Part shown: positions 8,542-16,101 of the stretch, in pieces
How the letters are laid out: each line of letters begins with the position of its first letter
How positions within the stretch are numbered: position 1 is the first letter of the stretch
Origin: Herbidospora mongoliensis
GTDB taxonomy: Bacteria; Actinomycetota; Actinomycetes; Streptosporangiales; Streptosporangiaceae
Reading direction: 5' to 3'
Length of the DNA: 64,000 nt
NCBI RefSeq assembly: GCF_001570545.1
Contig: NZ_BBXD01000008.1
Location: 515,244 to 579,243 of the forward strand
Program-made: the position numbers and the translations under genes
Notes under the pieces: generated by a model
What the model saw: the letters and a program-made list of their open reading frames with translations, nothing else
The model's database searches: none
Told to the model about the DNA's origin: nothing

Positions 8542-9518
8542 GAGGTCACCTCCGTCAGCGCCCTGACCAGGGTTCGTTTGGCGAGTTCGACCTTGAACGC
8601 GGTGCCGGGCACGACGTAAGGGTCGTGGATCATGCCCTCGGCCGCGCTCCGGAAGGCGTCGGGGGTGGCGGGGGCGTTCCGCAGCACCTCTTCGGCCTCG
8701 AACCCGCGCCACGGGATGGTCCCCACGCCGCCCATGGCGATCCGGGCCTCGGTGATGACCGACCCGTCCATGGTCAGCGCGACGGCGGCGGAGGTGAGCG
8801 CGAACTCGTACGAGGCCCGATCCCGGACCTTCAGATAGGTCGACCTGATCCCCTCAGGCGGCAACGGCAGGTCGATCGCGGTGATGAGCTCGCCGTGCCT
8901 GAGCACGTTCTCCCGGTTCGGCGTGTCGCCGGGCATCAGGTAGAACTGCGTCAGCGGTACGGTCCGCTCCCCGTCCTCGCTCTGCAGGTGCACCACCGCG
9001 TCGAGGGCGACCAGCGCCACGGCCAGGTCGGAGGCGTGCAGCGCGATGCAGTCACGGCTCGCCCCGAGGATCGCGTGCATCCGGGCCACGCTGGCGACCG
9101 CCTCGCAGCCGCTCCCGGGCTCCCGCTTGTTGCACGCGGGCACGGCCGGGTCGCGGAAGTAGCGGCAGCGGGTGCGCTGGAGCAGGTTGCCGCCGATGGT
9201 CGCCATGTTGCGCAGCTGCGTCGACGCGCCCAGCAGCAGGGCCTCCCTGACGAAGGGCGCCCGTTCGATGAGCGTACGGTCGGCCGCCAGCTCCTCCATG
9301 GTGGTCAGCGCCCCCACCTGGAGCATCGTGCCGTTCTTGCGCACTCCCCGCAGCGGCAGCCGGGTGATGTCGACGAGCAGATCGGGATGGAACACGCCGT
9401 CCTTCATCAGGTCGACCTCGGTCGTCCCCCCGGCCAGGAAGTCGGCGTCCGGGTCGCCGGCCACCGCGGATATCGCCTCGGCGACCGTGGAAGGGCGTTC
9501 GTACCGGAACTCACGCAT
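8538..9518 (-). CDS. FAD-binding subunit of the molybdenum hydroxylase (PaoB-like)
   Basis: A 326-residue CO-dehydrogenase/xanthine-dehydrogenase FAD subunit. FAD-binding blocks are FLAGGTTEVDLMKDGV (near residue 27) and ATIGGNLLQRTRC (near 117). Immediately after the second block come closely spaced cysteines (RCRYFRDPAVPACNKREPGSGC). In E. coli PaoB the equivalent insertion binds a [4Fe-4S] cluster, so this subunit is of the PaoB type, an unusual feature within the wider family. It overlaps the 2Fe-2S gene upstream by 8 bp and the molybdenum-subunit gene downstream by 4 bp, so all three are translationally coupled. Confidence 0.9.
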   Translation of the reverse strand: MREFRYERPSTVAEAISAVAGDPDADFLAGGTTEVDLMKDGVFHPDLLVDITRLPLRGVRKNGTMLQVGALTTMEELAADRTLIERAPFVREALLLGASTQLRNMATIGGNLLQRTRCRYFRDPAVPACNKREPGSGCEAVASVARMHAILGASRDCIALHASDLAVALVALDAVVHLQSEDGERTVPLTQFYLMPGDTPNRENVLRHGELITAIDLPLPPEGIRSTYLKVRDRASYEFALTSAAVALTMDGSVITEARIAMGGVGTIPWRGFEAEEVLRNAPATPDAFRSAAEGMIHDPYVVPGTAFKVELAKRTLVRALTEVTS

Positions 9519-9957
9519 GACGGGCCACCTCCCGGACCGCCGAGACGATGTTGGAGTAGGCGCCGCAGCGGCACAGGTTGCCGCTCATGAACTCGCGGAT
9601 GTCGGCGTCGTTGCCGGCCCGGTTCTCACCCAGCAGGGCCACGGCCGACATGATCTGCCCCGAGGTGCAGTAGCCGCACTGGAAGGCGTCGTGCCGCATG
9701 AACGCCTCCTGCATCGGATGGGACTCCAGCCCCTCGATCGTGGTGATCTCCCGGTCGTCGCACTGCGCCGCCAGCGTGAGGCACGACAGGATGCGCCGCC
9801 CGTCGGCGATCACCGTGCAGGCCCCGCAGGCGCCCTGGTCACAGCCCTTCTTCGTGCCGGTGAGCCCGAGTTTGTCGCGGAGGGCGTCGAGGAGAGTGAC
9901 CCGGGGGTCAGCCAGGTCCAGCGGATATTCCATGCCGTTGACGATCAGCGTGGTCAT
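9511..9957 (-). CDS. [2Fe-2S] subunit of the molybdenum hydroxylase (PaoA-like)
   Basis: A 148-residue protein with both expected clusters: the plant-ferredoxin-like site GTKKGCDQGACGACTVIADGRRILSC in the first half and the helical-bundle site CGYCTSGQIM...NLCRCGAYSNIV in the second. No Tat signal is visible at the N-terminus (MTTLIVNGMEYPLDL), unlike E. coli PaoA, so the complex is probably cytoplasmic here. It is the first gene of the three-gene operon. No molybdenum-cofactor chaperone (XdhC-like) gene lies in the window. Confidence 0.92.
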   Translation of the reverse strand: MTTLIVNGMEYPLDLADPRVTLLDALRDKLGLTGTKKGCDQGACGACTVIADGRRILSCLTLAAQCDDREITTIEGLESHPMQEAFMRHDAFQCGYCTSGQIMSAVALLGENRAGNDADIREFMSGNLCRCGAYSNIVSAVREVARHA

Positions 9958-10198
9958 GAGTCCCCCTTTGTAGTGACGCTAACCGTGCAGGTGGGGGCCC
10001 TTTCAAGCCTGTGCGGACGAGGATCAACGCCCCCATGGGCGAGATCTGACCTCCACCTGTCTCCGGGGGCCTCCAACGGGCTGAACAAAACTTCCGAGTT
10101 TCTCCGAAGTTTCCGTTATCCACCGGTGACCTGCGGGTCTCCTATGTGTCGGCGCGTGCGAGCGCCGCCTCCTCAACAGGACAAGGACCCCATTCACC

Positions 10199-11668
10199 AT
10201 GAGCACTACCGCCTCGCGCGGCATCCGAGCCGGACGTCAGGTCCGCCGCCTGGCGCTGGCCGGTGTCCTCGCCGGCCTCATGAGCACCTCCCTGGTGAGC
10301 GCCGCCTCCGCGGCCGAGGTGCCCCTCTCGCAGGGCCGTACCGCCACCGCCTCCTCTTCTGAGCGCGGTGATCTGGCGCCCGCGGCCGCCTTCGACGGCA
10401 AGACCGCCACCCGCTGGTCCAGCAAGTTCAGCGACCCGCAGTGGCTCGCGGTCGACCTCGGCAAGTCCACCGCCATCAAGCAGGTCGTCATCAACTGGGA
10501 GCGGGCCTACGCCACGGCCTTCCAGATCCAGACCTCCGCCGCCGCTGGCGGCCCCTGGACGACGGCGCACACCACCACCGCCGGCAAGGGCGGCGTCCAG
10601 ACCATCAACGTCTCGGCCACCGGCCGCTTCGTGCGTCTGTACGCGACCAAGCGCAACAGCCAGTACGGCGTCTCCCTGTGGGAGTTCCAGGTCTTCGGCA
10701 CCGCAGGCGGCGGCGGGGGCACCACCGACCCCACCCCCACCCCGACCCCCACCAAGCCCACCACCCCGAGCCCGACGCCGACCAGCGGCGGTGGCGGCGG
10801 CACCAACCCGACCACCCCGGCCGCCGGCTGGGTCCCCGTCGACCAGGCCGCGTGGCAGAAGGTCCTGGCCGACTACAACAAGGTCCCGTTCGAGACGGTC
10901 CCCGCGAACATCGTCCGCGTCCCCGAGTTCCACGCCAACTGCACGGTGGCCAACGAGGCCGCGGACGACCCGATCGTCCTGCCCGGCCTGGTCGGCGCCT
11001 CCCACCTGCACACCTTCTTCGGCCCCAAGGTGACGGCCAAGACCACCACCGCGGACCTGTTCAAGAGCGAAACCACTTGTGACGCCCCCGGCGACACCAG
11101 CGCCTACTGGGCCCCGACTCTGCTGAAGAACGGCAAGCCGGTCCCGTACAAGAACTTCCGCGTTTACTACGGCTCCCGCCTGAAGGACCCGTCCGAGGTC
11201 CGCCCCTTCCCGCCGGGCCTGCGCGTCGTCCAGGGTGACGCCAAGCGCCAGGTCGCGACCCCCAAGGGTGCCTCCGGCCAGTTCTGGTGCGCCGGCAGCG
11301 CCGAGACCGGCCGCAGCGCCGACGGCAACTGGCCCGTCTGCGCCCCGGGCGGCAACCTGATCTACCAGCTGACCTTCCAGGACTGCTGGGACGGCAAGAA
11401 CATCGACTCGCCCGACCACAAGTCGCACATGGGCCCGGCGAAGAACGGCACCTGCACCGGCGACTACCCGGTCGCGGTCCCGAACCTCTCGTTCATGCTC
11501 GGCTTCGACTCGCTCGGCGGCGACGGCCTCGCGCTGTCGTCGGGCATGGCGTCGTCGATCCACGGCGACTTCATGAACGCGTGGACGCCGGCCAACCTGA
11601 ACGCCCTCGTGAAGGTCTGCATCAACCAGAAGGCCAAGTGCGGCGTCACGCCGGGCTGGAAGAAGTAA
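10199..11668 (+). CDS. Secreted discoidin (F5/8 type C) - DUF1996 protein
   Basis: A 489-residue exported protein. A long signal peptide (basic start, hydrophobic LALAGVLAGLMSTSLVSAASA) is cut near residue 38. A discoidin/CBM32-like domain follows (about 40-170: FDGKTATRWSSKF, WLAVDLGKSTAIKQVVINW, RFVRLYATKRNSQYGVSLWEF), then a Gly linker and a Pro/Thr-rich linker, and finally a DUF1996 domain (about 215-489) with HLHTFFG, a YWAPTL segment, the GNLIYQLTFQDCWDGKN block and SHM. DUF1996 proteins of actinomycetes and fungi are secreted and suspected to act on or bind wall polysaccharides; the activity is not settled. A strong terminator follows 16 bp after the stop. Confidence 0.9.
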   Translation: MSTTASRGIRAGRQVRRLALAGVLAGLMSTSLVSAASAAEVPLSQGRTATASSSERGDLAPAAAFDGKTATRWSSKFSDPQWLAVDLGKSTAIKQVVINWERAYATAFQIQTSAAAGGPWTTAHTTTAGKGGVQTINVSATGRFVRLYATKRNSQYGVSLWEFQVFGTAGGGGGTTDPTPTPTPTKPTTPSPTPTSGGGGGTNPTTPAAGWVPVDQAAWQKVLADYNKVPFETVPANIVRVPEFHANCTVANEAADDPIVLPGLVGASHLHTFFGPKVTAKTTTADLFKSETTCDAPGDTSAYWAPTLLKNGKPVPYKNFRVYYGSRLKDPSEVRPFPPGLRVVQGDAKRQVATPKGASGQFWCAGSAETGRSADGNWPVCAPGGNLIYQLTFQDCWDGKNIDSPDHKSHMGPAKNGTCTGDYPVAVPNLSFMLGFDSLGGDGLALSSGMASSIHGDFMNAWTPANLNALVKVCINQKAKCGVTPGWKK

Positions 11669-11683
11669 CCCATTCCGCATGAG

Positions 11684-11719
11684 GAGCGGCGCGGCCATCA
11701 GGCCGCGCCGCTCTTTTTT
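11684..11719 (+). terminator. Rho-independent terminator
   Basis: A perfect 13-bp GC-rich stem (GAGCGGCGCGGCC pairing with GGCCGCGCCGCTC) with a four-base ATCA loop is followed directly by TTTTTT. It closes the DUF1996 gene. Confidence 0.95.
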
Positions 11720-11796
11720 GAGTACGCCCCTACTCATGCGACGAGATCGCGTTCCCGCGAGTCTTGGTGCCACAGCACCGGCGGAGGGGACGGACC

Positions 11797-12135
11797 ATGC
11801 CACAGCACATCCGCAAGTACTGGGGACCGCTCAAGGGGCGGACCTCGCTCAACTTCAACTGGGGGGCGATCAACGCCAACTCGATCGTGCACGTCGCCGC
11901 CAGCGAGTACATCCCGGAGTCGGACCCCGACGCGCACGGCGGCTTCGCCGACGCCAACCACCAGCGATTCATCGGCTCCGCGAACGTGACGGTCTCCAAC
12001 ATCGCACCGCACGGCCCTCCGTGGGATTCCAACCAGGGCGTGACCTTCGTGGTCAACGTGGACTGGCCGCATCCCCTCCCCATCGTCACCGACATCACGG
12101 TCTTCGACGAGGGCCCGCTCGAGATCCAGAACTAG
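11797..12135 (+). CDS. Conserved-looking small protein, unknown function
   Basis: A 112-residue protein starting MPQHIRKYWG, placed by a GGAGGGGA ribosome site about 8 nt upstream. There is no signal peptide and no membrane helix. The composition (ASEYIPESDPDAHGGFADANHQRFIGSANVTVSNIAPHGPPW, then alternating hydrophobic VTFVVNVDWPHPLPIVTDITVF) suggests an all-beta domain. I do not recognise the family. It stands alone between a terminator and the convergent end of a minus-strand gene. Confidence 0.6.
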   Translation: MPQHIRKYWGPLKGRTSLNFNWGAINANSIVHVAASEYIPESDPDAHGGFADANHQRFIGSANVTVSNIAPHGPPWDSNQGVTFVVNVDWPHPLPIVTDITVFDEGPLEIQN

Positions 12136-12172
12136 ACCACGCTCCATCAGCCGTGGCCCGGACGCCCTCGGG

Positions 12173-12532
12173 TCAGCCGATCGCCTTGAGGTTCACCAGC
12201 CACGACACCGCCGGGTCGGCGCTCCTCCCGTGGACCAGATCGTCGTTCCTGCCCACGCTCTCCGGCACCTCGACGAGGTCGTCGAGGGTGACCAGCCGAT
12301 TCCGGCCGGGGTCGAAGAAGCGGTGGCGTACATCGGTGAGCAGCCTGCCGCCGTGGGCCAGCCACGAGTACCCCGTCAGCGGTGACTCCCGGAACCCCGT
12401 GCCGTCCAGCCGCTGGATGAAGGTCTTCATCAGCAGCAGGGAGGTCTCCGGTACGTCTGTCGGCGCTCCCACGGGAATGGGCTGCGATTCCACGTAGTAG
12501 AAACTCGGGCGATCTGTTGCGGTTCCGACCAC
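12173..12532 (-). CDS. Hypothetical protein downstream of the NB-ARC/TPR gene
   Basis: The frame continues open from the end of the NLR-like gene. I chose the GTG at 12532 (product about 119 residues, VVGTATDRPSFYYVESQPIPVG...), but a GTG at 12613 overlapping the NLR gene by 55 bp is also possible. The sequence looks like a real globular protein (SLLLMKTFIQRLDGTGF, GYSWLAHGGRLLTDVRHRFFDPGRNRLVTLDDLVEVPE) with no membrane segment. The family is not recognised. It may be the third gene of the NLR unit. Confidence 0.5.
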   Translation of the reverse strand: MVGTATDRPSFYYVESQPIPVGAPTDVPETSLLLMKTFIQRLDGTGFRESPLTGYSWLAHGGRLLTDVRHRFFDPGRNRLVTLDDLVEVPESVGRNDDLVHGRSADPAVSWLVNLKAIG

Positions 12533-12557
12533 CTTGAGGGGCCCGCCGGAGGAGTGC

Positions 12558-14828
12558 TCAATCGCTGTACAGGTCGGCCCGCTGACGGAAGGCCAGCAAG
12601 TTGGTGCGCACATTCCTTGATGTCGGGTGATCGGCTCCCAGGATGCGTTCGCAGTCGGTCAGGAGCTGCTCGAACAGCGAGATGGCCCGGCCCAGATCCC
12701 CCGCCATCCCGTAGACACTGGCGAGGTTGCTGCGAGATCGCAGAATGTGGAGGTGATCGTCGCCCAGCACCCGCTCTTGATCGGCCAGGTTCTGCTGGAA
12801 CAGCCGGATGGCCTGATGCAGATCCCCTGCCGCGTAGTAGGCAATGGCGAGGTTGTTGCGGGAGGCCAGGGTGTCGGGGTGGTCGCCGCTCAGCACCCGT
12901 TCCCGATCGGCCAGGTTCTGCTGGAACAGCCGGATGGCCCGGCCCAGGTCCCCCGCCGCTTGGTAGGCGTCGGCGAGGTTGTTGCGGGAGACCAGGGTGT
13001 CGGGGTGGTCGCCGCCCAGCATCCGCTCCCGATCGGCCAGGTTCTGCTGGAACAGCCGGATGGCCGGTCCCAGGTCTCCCGCCGCCCGGTAGGCGCCTGC
13101 GAGGTTGTTGCGGGAGATCTGGGTATCGGCGTGGTCGCTGCCCAGCCCCTGCTCGAAGTCGGCCAGGTTCTGCTGGAACAGCGGGATGGCCCGGCTCAGA
13201 TCCCCCGCCTCCCGGTAAGCGCTGGCGAGATTACCGCGGGAGGTCAGGGTGTCGGGGTGGTCGCCGCCCAGCACCCGCTCGGCATCGGTCAGGTTCTGCT
13301 GGAACAGCGGGATGGCCCGGCCCAGGTTCCCCGCCGCTTGGTAGGCGTCGGCGAGTTTGTTGCGGGAGGCCAGGGTGTCGGGGTGGTCGCCGCCCAGCAC
13401 CTGCTCGAAGTCGGCCAGATTCTGCTGGAACAGCGGGATGGCGCGGCCCAGGTCAGCCAAGTGCCGGAGGTGGCTCCCGCACGAGGCGCGTAAGGAGAGC
13501 AGGCTTCCGGGCGGTTCTCCGAGGTCGGCGGCCAGGATGTGAAGGCTTGTGGTCTGTTCGACGAGCATGTCGACGGCGGAGCGGGCGGCCCAGGTGGCGG
13601 CGCCGTCAGGGATGTGGGCGTTGAATCCGTCCAGCAGGTCGATGGCGTTGTCGAGCACCTCTGCCAGGCGGCTTCCGCCGCCGGCTGCGGTGGTGGTGGC
13701 GCGTTCGCGCAGCACGCGGCTGGTGAGGCGGTGCATGAGGACCGTGGTGCCGTCGTCGCTGAAGCTGACGAGCGAGGTGTCGGCCAGATCGGCCAGCAGT
13801 TGGTCGATGTCCTCGGTGTCGGCGGGGTCGGGTTCGGTGGTGCCGTACAGGATCGCCCGGGGGACACCGGCCTCCGACAGGGCCGACAGCAGCTCCAGCA
13901 GGGCCCGCGCCCTGGGGATGGTCTGTTCGGCCTGGTCGATCGACAGCAAGGTGGCCTGCACGGTCCCGGCAGGGTAGCCGTCACCGGCGTCGGGCAAGTA
14001 CCGGTCCAGTGGGTAGTCGCGGAGCAAGGTGAGGTAGGCGGGGTAGGTCAGGCGGCGCCGGTGGATGTAGGCGCCGGCCTGCCCGATCGCCAGCGGCAGA
14101 CACCCCAGCTCGGCGGCGACCTGGTCGGCGCCCGGAGTGGTGCGCTGGGTGCGTTCGTGCAGGAAGTTCACCGCTTGGCCGGGGGTGAAGACGCCGACGT
14201 CGACCGCCTCGTACAAGGTGTGGAAGGCGCGGTTGCGGGTGGTGATCAGAATTCGGGCGGCTCCGGTGGCCGGGCACCACCGCCGCACCGACTCCACTTG
14301 TGCGGCGTTGTCGAACACCAACAACGAAGCCTGCCGGCTGGCCGCCAGCCAGTCCCGCGCCCTGACCGCGGAAGCGAACGCGTCCTCGCCCGCGACGACG
14401 ACCTCCAGGCGGCGCGCCAGAGCGGCCAGGCCGGTGACGATCTGGTCTTCGGTTTCAGCGGTGATCCAGGCGATGACCGGCCACCCGGCCCGCTGGCACG
14501 CCCACGCGTAAGAGGCGGCCAGCAGGCTCTTGCCCACCCCCGGCGTGCCGGTGACCGCATCGATCACCGCCGCGCCCCGCCCGTCCACCTGCCCATGCAA
14601 CCGCGCCAGCAGATCACCTCGCTGCTGGAAGGCGCGCGGCCGCTGGGGAATGTCCCCCTCGACGATCTGCCGAGCCGGCGCGGGCAGCGGCGGGAGGTTG
14701 AAGATGAACTGGTTGTGGCCGGCCTGATTGATCCGGCCCTGGCCGGAGGCGGTGGCCTCCATCCGGGTCGATCCGGCGGGACCTTGGTCCGGCTCGTCCT
14801 GACCGGCCGGTGCGGGGCTGTTCATCAC
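12558..14828 (-). CDS. NB-ARC/STAND ATPase with tetratricopeptide repeats (NLR-like), N-terminal amyloid-like motif
   Basis: A 756-residue signal-transducing ATPase. Residues 23-44 contain SGQGRINQAGHNQFIF, nearly repeating the C-terminus of the protein encoded just upstream. The NTPase domain has Walker A TGTPGVGKS (93-101), Walker B LLVFDN (near 169-174), the sensor-like ARILITTRNR (about 192-201) and the GLPL-type LGCLPLAIGQAGAY. A winged-helix region follows, then about seven TPRs of exactly 42 residues (about 440-735), each around LGRAIPLFQQNLADxERVLGGDHPDTLxSRNNLAxAY. The start ATG at 14828 overlaps the upstream stop (ATGA). Known relatives oligomerise on sensing a trigger through the repeats; here the N-terminal motif would recruit the membrane partner. 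Confidence 0.9.
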   Translation of the reverse strand: MMNSPAPAGQDEPDQGPAGSTRMEATASGQGRINQAGHNQFIFNLPPLPAPARQIVEGDIPQRPRAFQQRGDLLARLHGQVDGRGAAVIDAVTGTPGVGKSLLAASYAWACQRAGWPVIAWITAETEDQIVTGLAALARRLEVVVAGEDAFASAVRARDWLAASRQASLLVFDNAAQVESVRRWCPATGAARILITTRNRAFHTLYEAVDVGVFTPGQAVNFLHERTQRTTPGADQVAAELGCLPLAIGQAGAYIHRRRLTYPAYLTLLRDYPLDRYLPDAGDGYPAGTVQATLLSIDQAEQTIPRARALLELLSALSEAGVPRAILYGTTEPDPADTEDIDQLLADLADTSLVSFSDDGTTVLMHRLTSRVLRERATTTAAGGGSRLAEVLDNAIDLLDGFNAHIPDGAATWAARSAVDMLVEQTTSLHILAADLGEPPGSLLSLRASCGSHLRHLADLGRAIPLFQQNLADFEQVLGGDHPDTLASRNKLADAYQAAGNLGRAIPLFQQNLTDAERVLGGDHPDTLTSRGNLASAYREAGDLSRAIPLFQQNLADFEQGLGSDHADTQISRNNLAGAYRAAGDLGPAIRLFQQNLADRERMLGGDHPDTLVSRNNLADAYQAAGDLGRAIRLFQQNLADRERVLSGDHPDTLASRNNLAIAYYAAGDLHQAIRLFQQNLADQERVLGDDHLHILRSRSNLASVYGMAGDLGRAISLFEQLLTDCERILGADHPTSRNVRTNLLAFRQRADLYSD
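12640..13460. repeat. 126-bp near-identical TPR-coding repeats
   Basis: Within the NLR-like gene a 126-bp unit (42 codons) recurs about seven times with high nucleotide similarity; phrases such as the one encoding LFQQNLAD recur at 126-bp spacing. Such nucleotide-level likeness points to recent expansion or gene conversion of the sensor repeats. Boundaries are approximate. Confidence 0.85.
14697..14762 (-). other. Amyloid-like motif, NLR copy
   Basis: This codes residues 23-44 of the NB-ARC/TPR protein, including ASGQGRINQAGHNQF. It aligns without gaps with the last 22 residues of the upstream membrane protein (ASGSGRVYQAGGDQT). The hydrophobic/Gln-Ala-Gly core resembles RHIM-type Q-x-G cores. 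Confidence 0.75.
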
Positions 14829-15232
14829 TCGTTGATGGTCTGGTCGCCGCCGGCCTGATACACCCGCCCCGACCCGGACGCCTTCGCGTTCATCTGCACA
14901 TTGCGCGCATTGTCCCCGGTGGAGACGATCCCGCTGTTGTCACCGCCGATGGCGACCGACCGCTCACCCGAAGCCGTGACATTCGGCCTGGTCTGCCCAT
15001 CGCCGCTGTCCTCCGCGGCGGCGTCCACCCCGCCGCCGCTTCTGCCGGCCAGCAATCCGTACAACGCCACCCCCAGCCCGGCCAGAGCGACGAACACCCC
15101 GATCACACTGGCCAGCTGGTCGGCCTCCGCCAGCTCCACCCTCGACAGGTAGACACCCAACCCGATCGCGGCGACCATGGCGACCGCGATCCCGCCCCAT
15201 ATCAGCACACGCCTGCGCATAGCGGCCATCAT
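14825..15232 (-). CDS. Small two-helix membrane protein with C-terminal amyloid-like motif (candidate NLR effector)
   Basis: A 135-residue protein; ATG at 15232 is preceded by GGTGA at 7 nt, and a GTG 15 codons upstream is a weaker choice. Two membrane helices lie near residues 9-29 (VLIWGGIAVAMVAAIGLGVYL) and 40-62 (LASVIGVFVALAGLGVALYGLLAG), joined by a short acidic loop. The rest is a Gly/Asn/Asp-rich, beta-prone tail (SVAIGGDNSGIVSTGDNARN) ending in ASGSGRVYQAGGDQTINE. The last 22 residues match the N-terminus of the NLR-like protein encoded next, whose start codon overlaps this stop. I infer a membrane-acting effector switched on by motif templating; this is not shown for this family. 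Confidence 0.72.
   Translation of the reverse strand: MMAAMRRRVLIWGGIAVAMVAAIGLGVYLSRVELAEADQLASVIGVFVALAGLGVALYGLLAGRSGGGVDAAAEDSGDGQTRPNVTASGERSVAIGGDNSGIVSTGDNARNVQMNAKASGSGRVYQAGGDQTINE
14828..14893 (-). other. Amyloid-like motif, effector copy
   Basis: This codes the final 22 residues of the two-helix membrane protein, including ASGSGRVYQAGGDQT. Twelve of 22 positions are identical to the NLR copy, including the spacing M-x-A-x-A-S-G-x-G-R-(I/V)-x-Q-A-G-x-(N/D)-Q-x-I. Confidence 0.75.
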
Positions 15233-15323
15233 CAACCAATCACCAAGATCGCACAATGTGATCGGCGGATAACGCACCGAATGTCCAGTGTGCTTCTTGC
15301 CTGATCCGCACGCGTGGGGTGCG

Positions 15324-15764
15324 TCAGGTGTTCGATGCGATCAACACGTCGCCGCGGCTGCTCGAACCATCGGAGAACACCCTGATCGCGGGCGGGGTGA
15401 GCGAGCTGTCATGGTCGTCGTACCAGGTCGGGTTCCAGTAGAGCGCGACCACGGCCACATACCCGATGAGCGCCCACTGCACGACCGCCAGCGGCCGCAC
15501 CCGGCGGCGGGCCACGAGCAGCAGGTTCGCCAGCACGACCAGCGCCAGGGCGACGGCGGGGTAGGCCGCGCGCATCCGCCTGCGCATCTCGTCCAGGTAC
15601 TGCTCGAAGGTGGGGTCACCGAGCCCGCGGATGACGCTGTCGCCGTCGCCGAAGAGCGTGTCGCGCTTCACGGCGTCGAGATGCCACAGCAGGCCGCCGA
15701 CCACCGTCAGATCCACCACGAGGATCAGCGCGACGACCAGCACAGTGCGAAGGGGCGGGCGCAT
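15324..15764 (-). CDS. Small integral membrane protein, unknown function
   Basis: A 146-residue protein with a clear start: AAAGGAG lies 8 nt before the ATG at 15764. Helices are predicted at about residues 8-28 (VLVVALILVVDLTVVGGLLW), 70-88 (AVALALVVLANLLLVA) and 95-112 (AVVQWALIGYVAVVALYW). The loop between the first two carries charged, probably extracytoplasmic sequence (RGLGDPTFEQYLDEMRRRM). The family is not recognised. It lies upstream of, and in the same direction as, the two-helix effector/NLR pair, but 90 bp with a weak hairpin separate them. Confidence 0.7.
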   Translation of the reverse strand: MRPPLRTVLVVALILVVDLTVVGGLLWHLDAVKRDTLFGDGDSVIRGLGDPTFEQYLDEMRRRMRAAYPAVALALVVLANLLLVARRRVRPLAVVQWALIGYVAVVALYWNPTWYDDHDSSLTPPAIRVFSDGSSSRGDVLIASNT

Positions 15765-16101
15765 CCGGCGGACTCCTTTCGTCGGTCCTTGAGACGCACC
15801 GGCGAAGGTGGAAGTTCGGCCGGTTCCCGACCCCGAGGGCGAACGCCAGGTCCGCCTCACCGCCCAGACCCTCCTGACCGACCACCCCCGCACCATCGAA
15901 AACGGCCGAGCCGGATCACCGGGCTCGGCCGTTTCTCTTCCTGACGCCTGACAAGCAAAAACCCACTTTCTGTTACGGCTCCGCCCACCCTGGCACCGAC
16001 CACCGCCCCCGGTCCGCGCCGCACCCGGCGCCGGCCACCCGCTCCCGGCCCCCACCGCCACGGGTCATCGGCCACCGGACCGAAGGCCACGGAGCCCGCT
16101 G
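15765..16101. other. Gene-free stretch with a short plus-strand coding-like remnant
   Basis: Between the two minus-strand genes a plus-strand frame (about 15807-15950) reads VEVRPVPDPEGERQVRLTAQTLLTDHPRTIENGR before a stop. It has codon use like a real gene but no proper start, so it may be a gene fragment. A perfect hairpin lies inside it. No other feature was seen. Confidence 0.4.
15900..15934. terminator. Hairpin resembling an intrinsic terminator
   Basis: A perfect 13-bp stem (AAACGGCCGAGCC pairing with GGCTCGGCCGTTT) encloses a loop of about 9 bases and is followed by TCTCTT on the plus strand. It is symmetrical enough to act in either direction. It has no intact plus-strand gene in front of it, which supports a decayed gene at this place. 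Confidence 0.6.

Noticed and set aside
6835..8619. Plus-strand frame of 594 residues
   Set aside because: Antisense shadow of the molybdopterin subunit; composition rich in Arg, Val and Gly without pattern.
12640..13460. CRISPR-like appearance of evenly spaced repeats
   Set aside because: The 126-bp period, coding frame and TPR translation explain the repeats; no spacer variation or cas genes.
12554..13624. Plus-strand frame of 356 residues with repeated GSAGTAGWPG-like units
   Set aside because: It is the antisense of the 126-bp TPR repeats in the NLR gene; its own repeats are only an echo of them.
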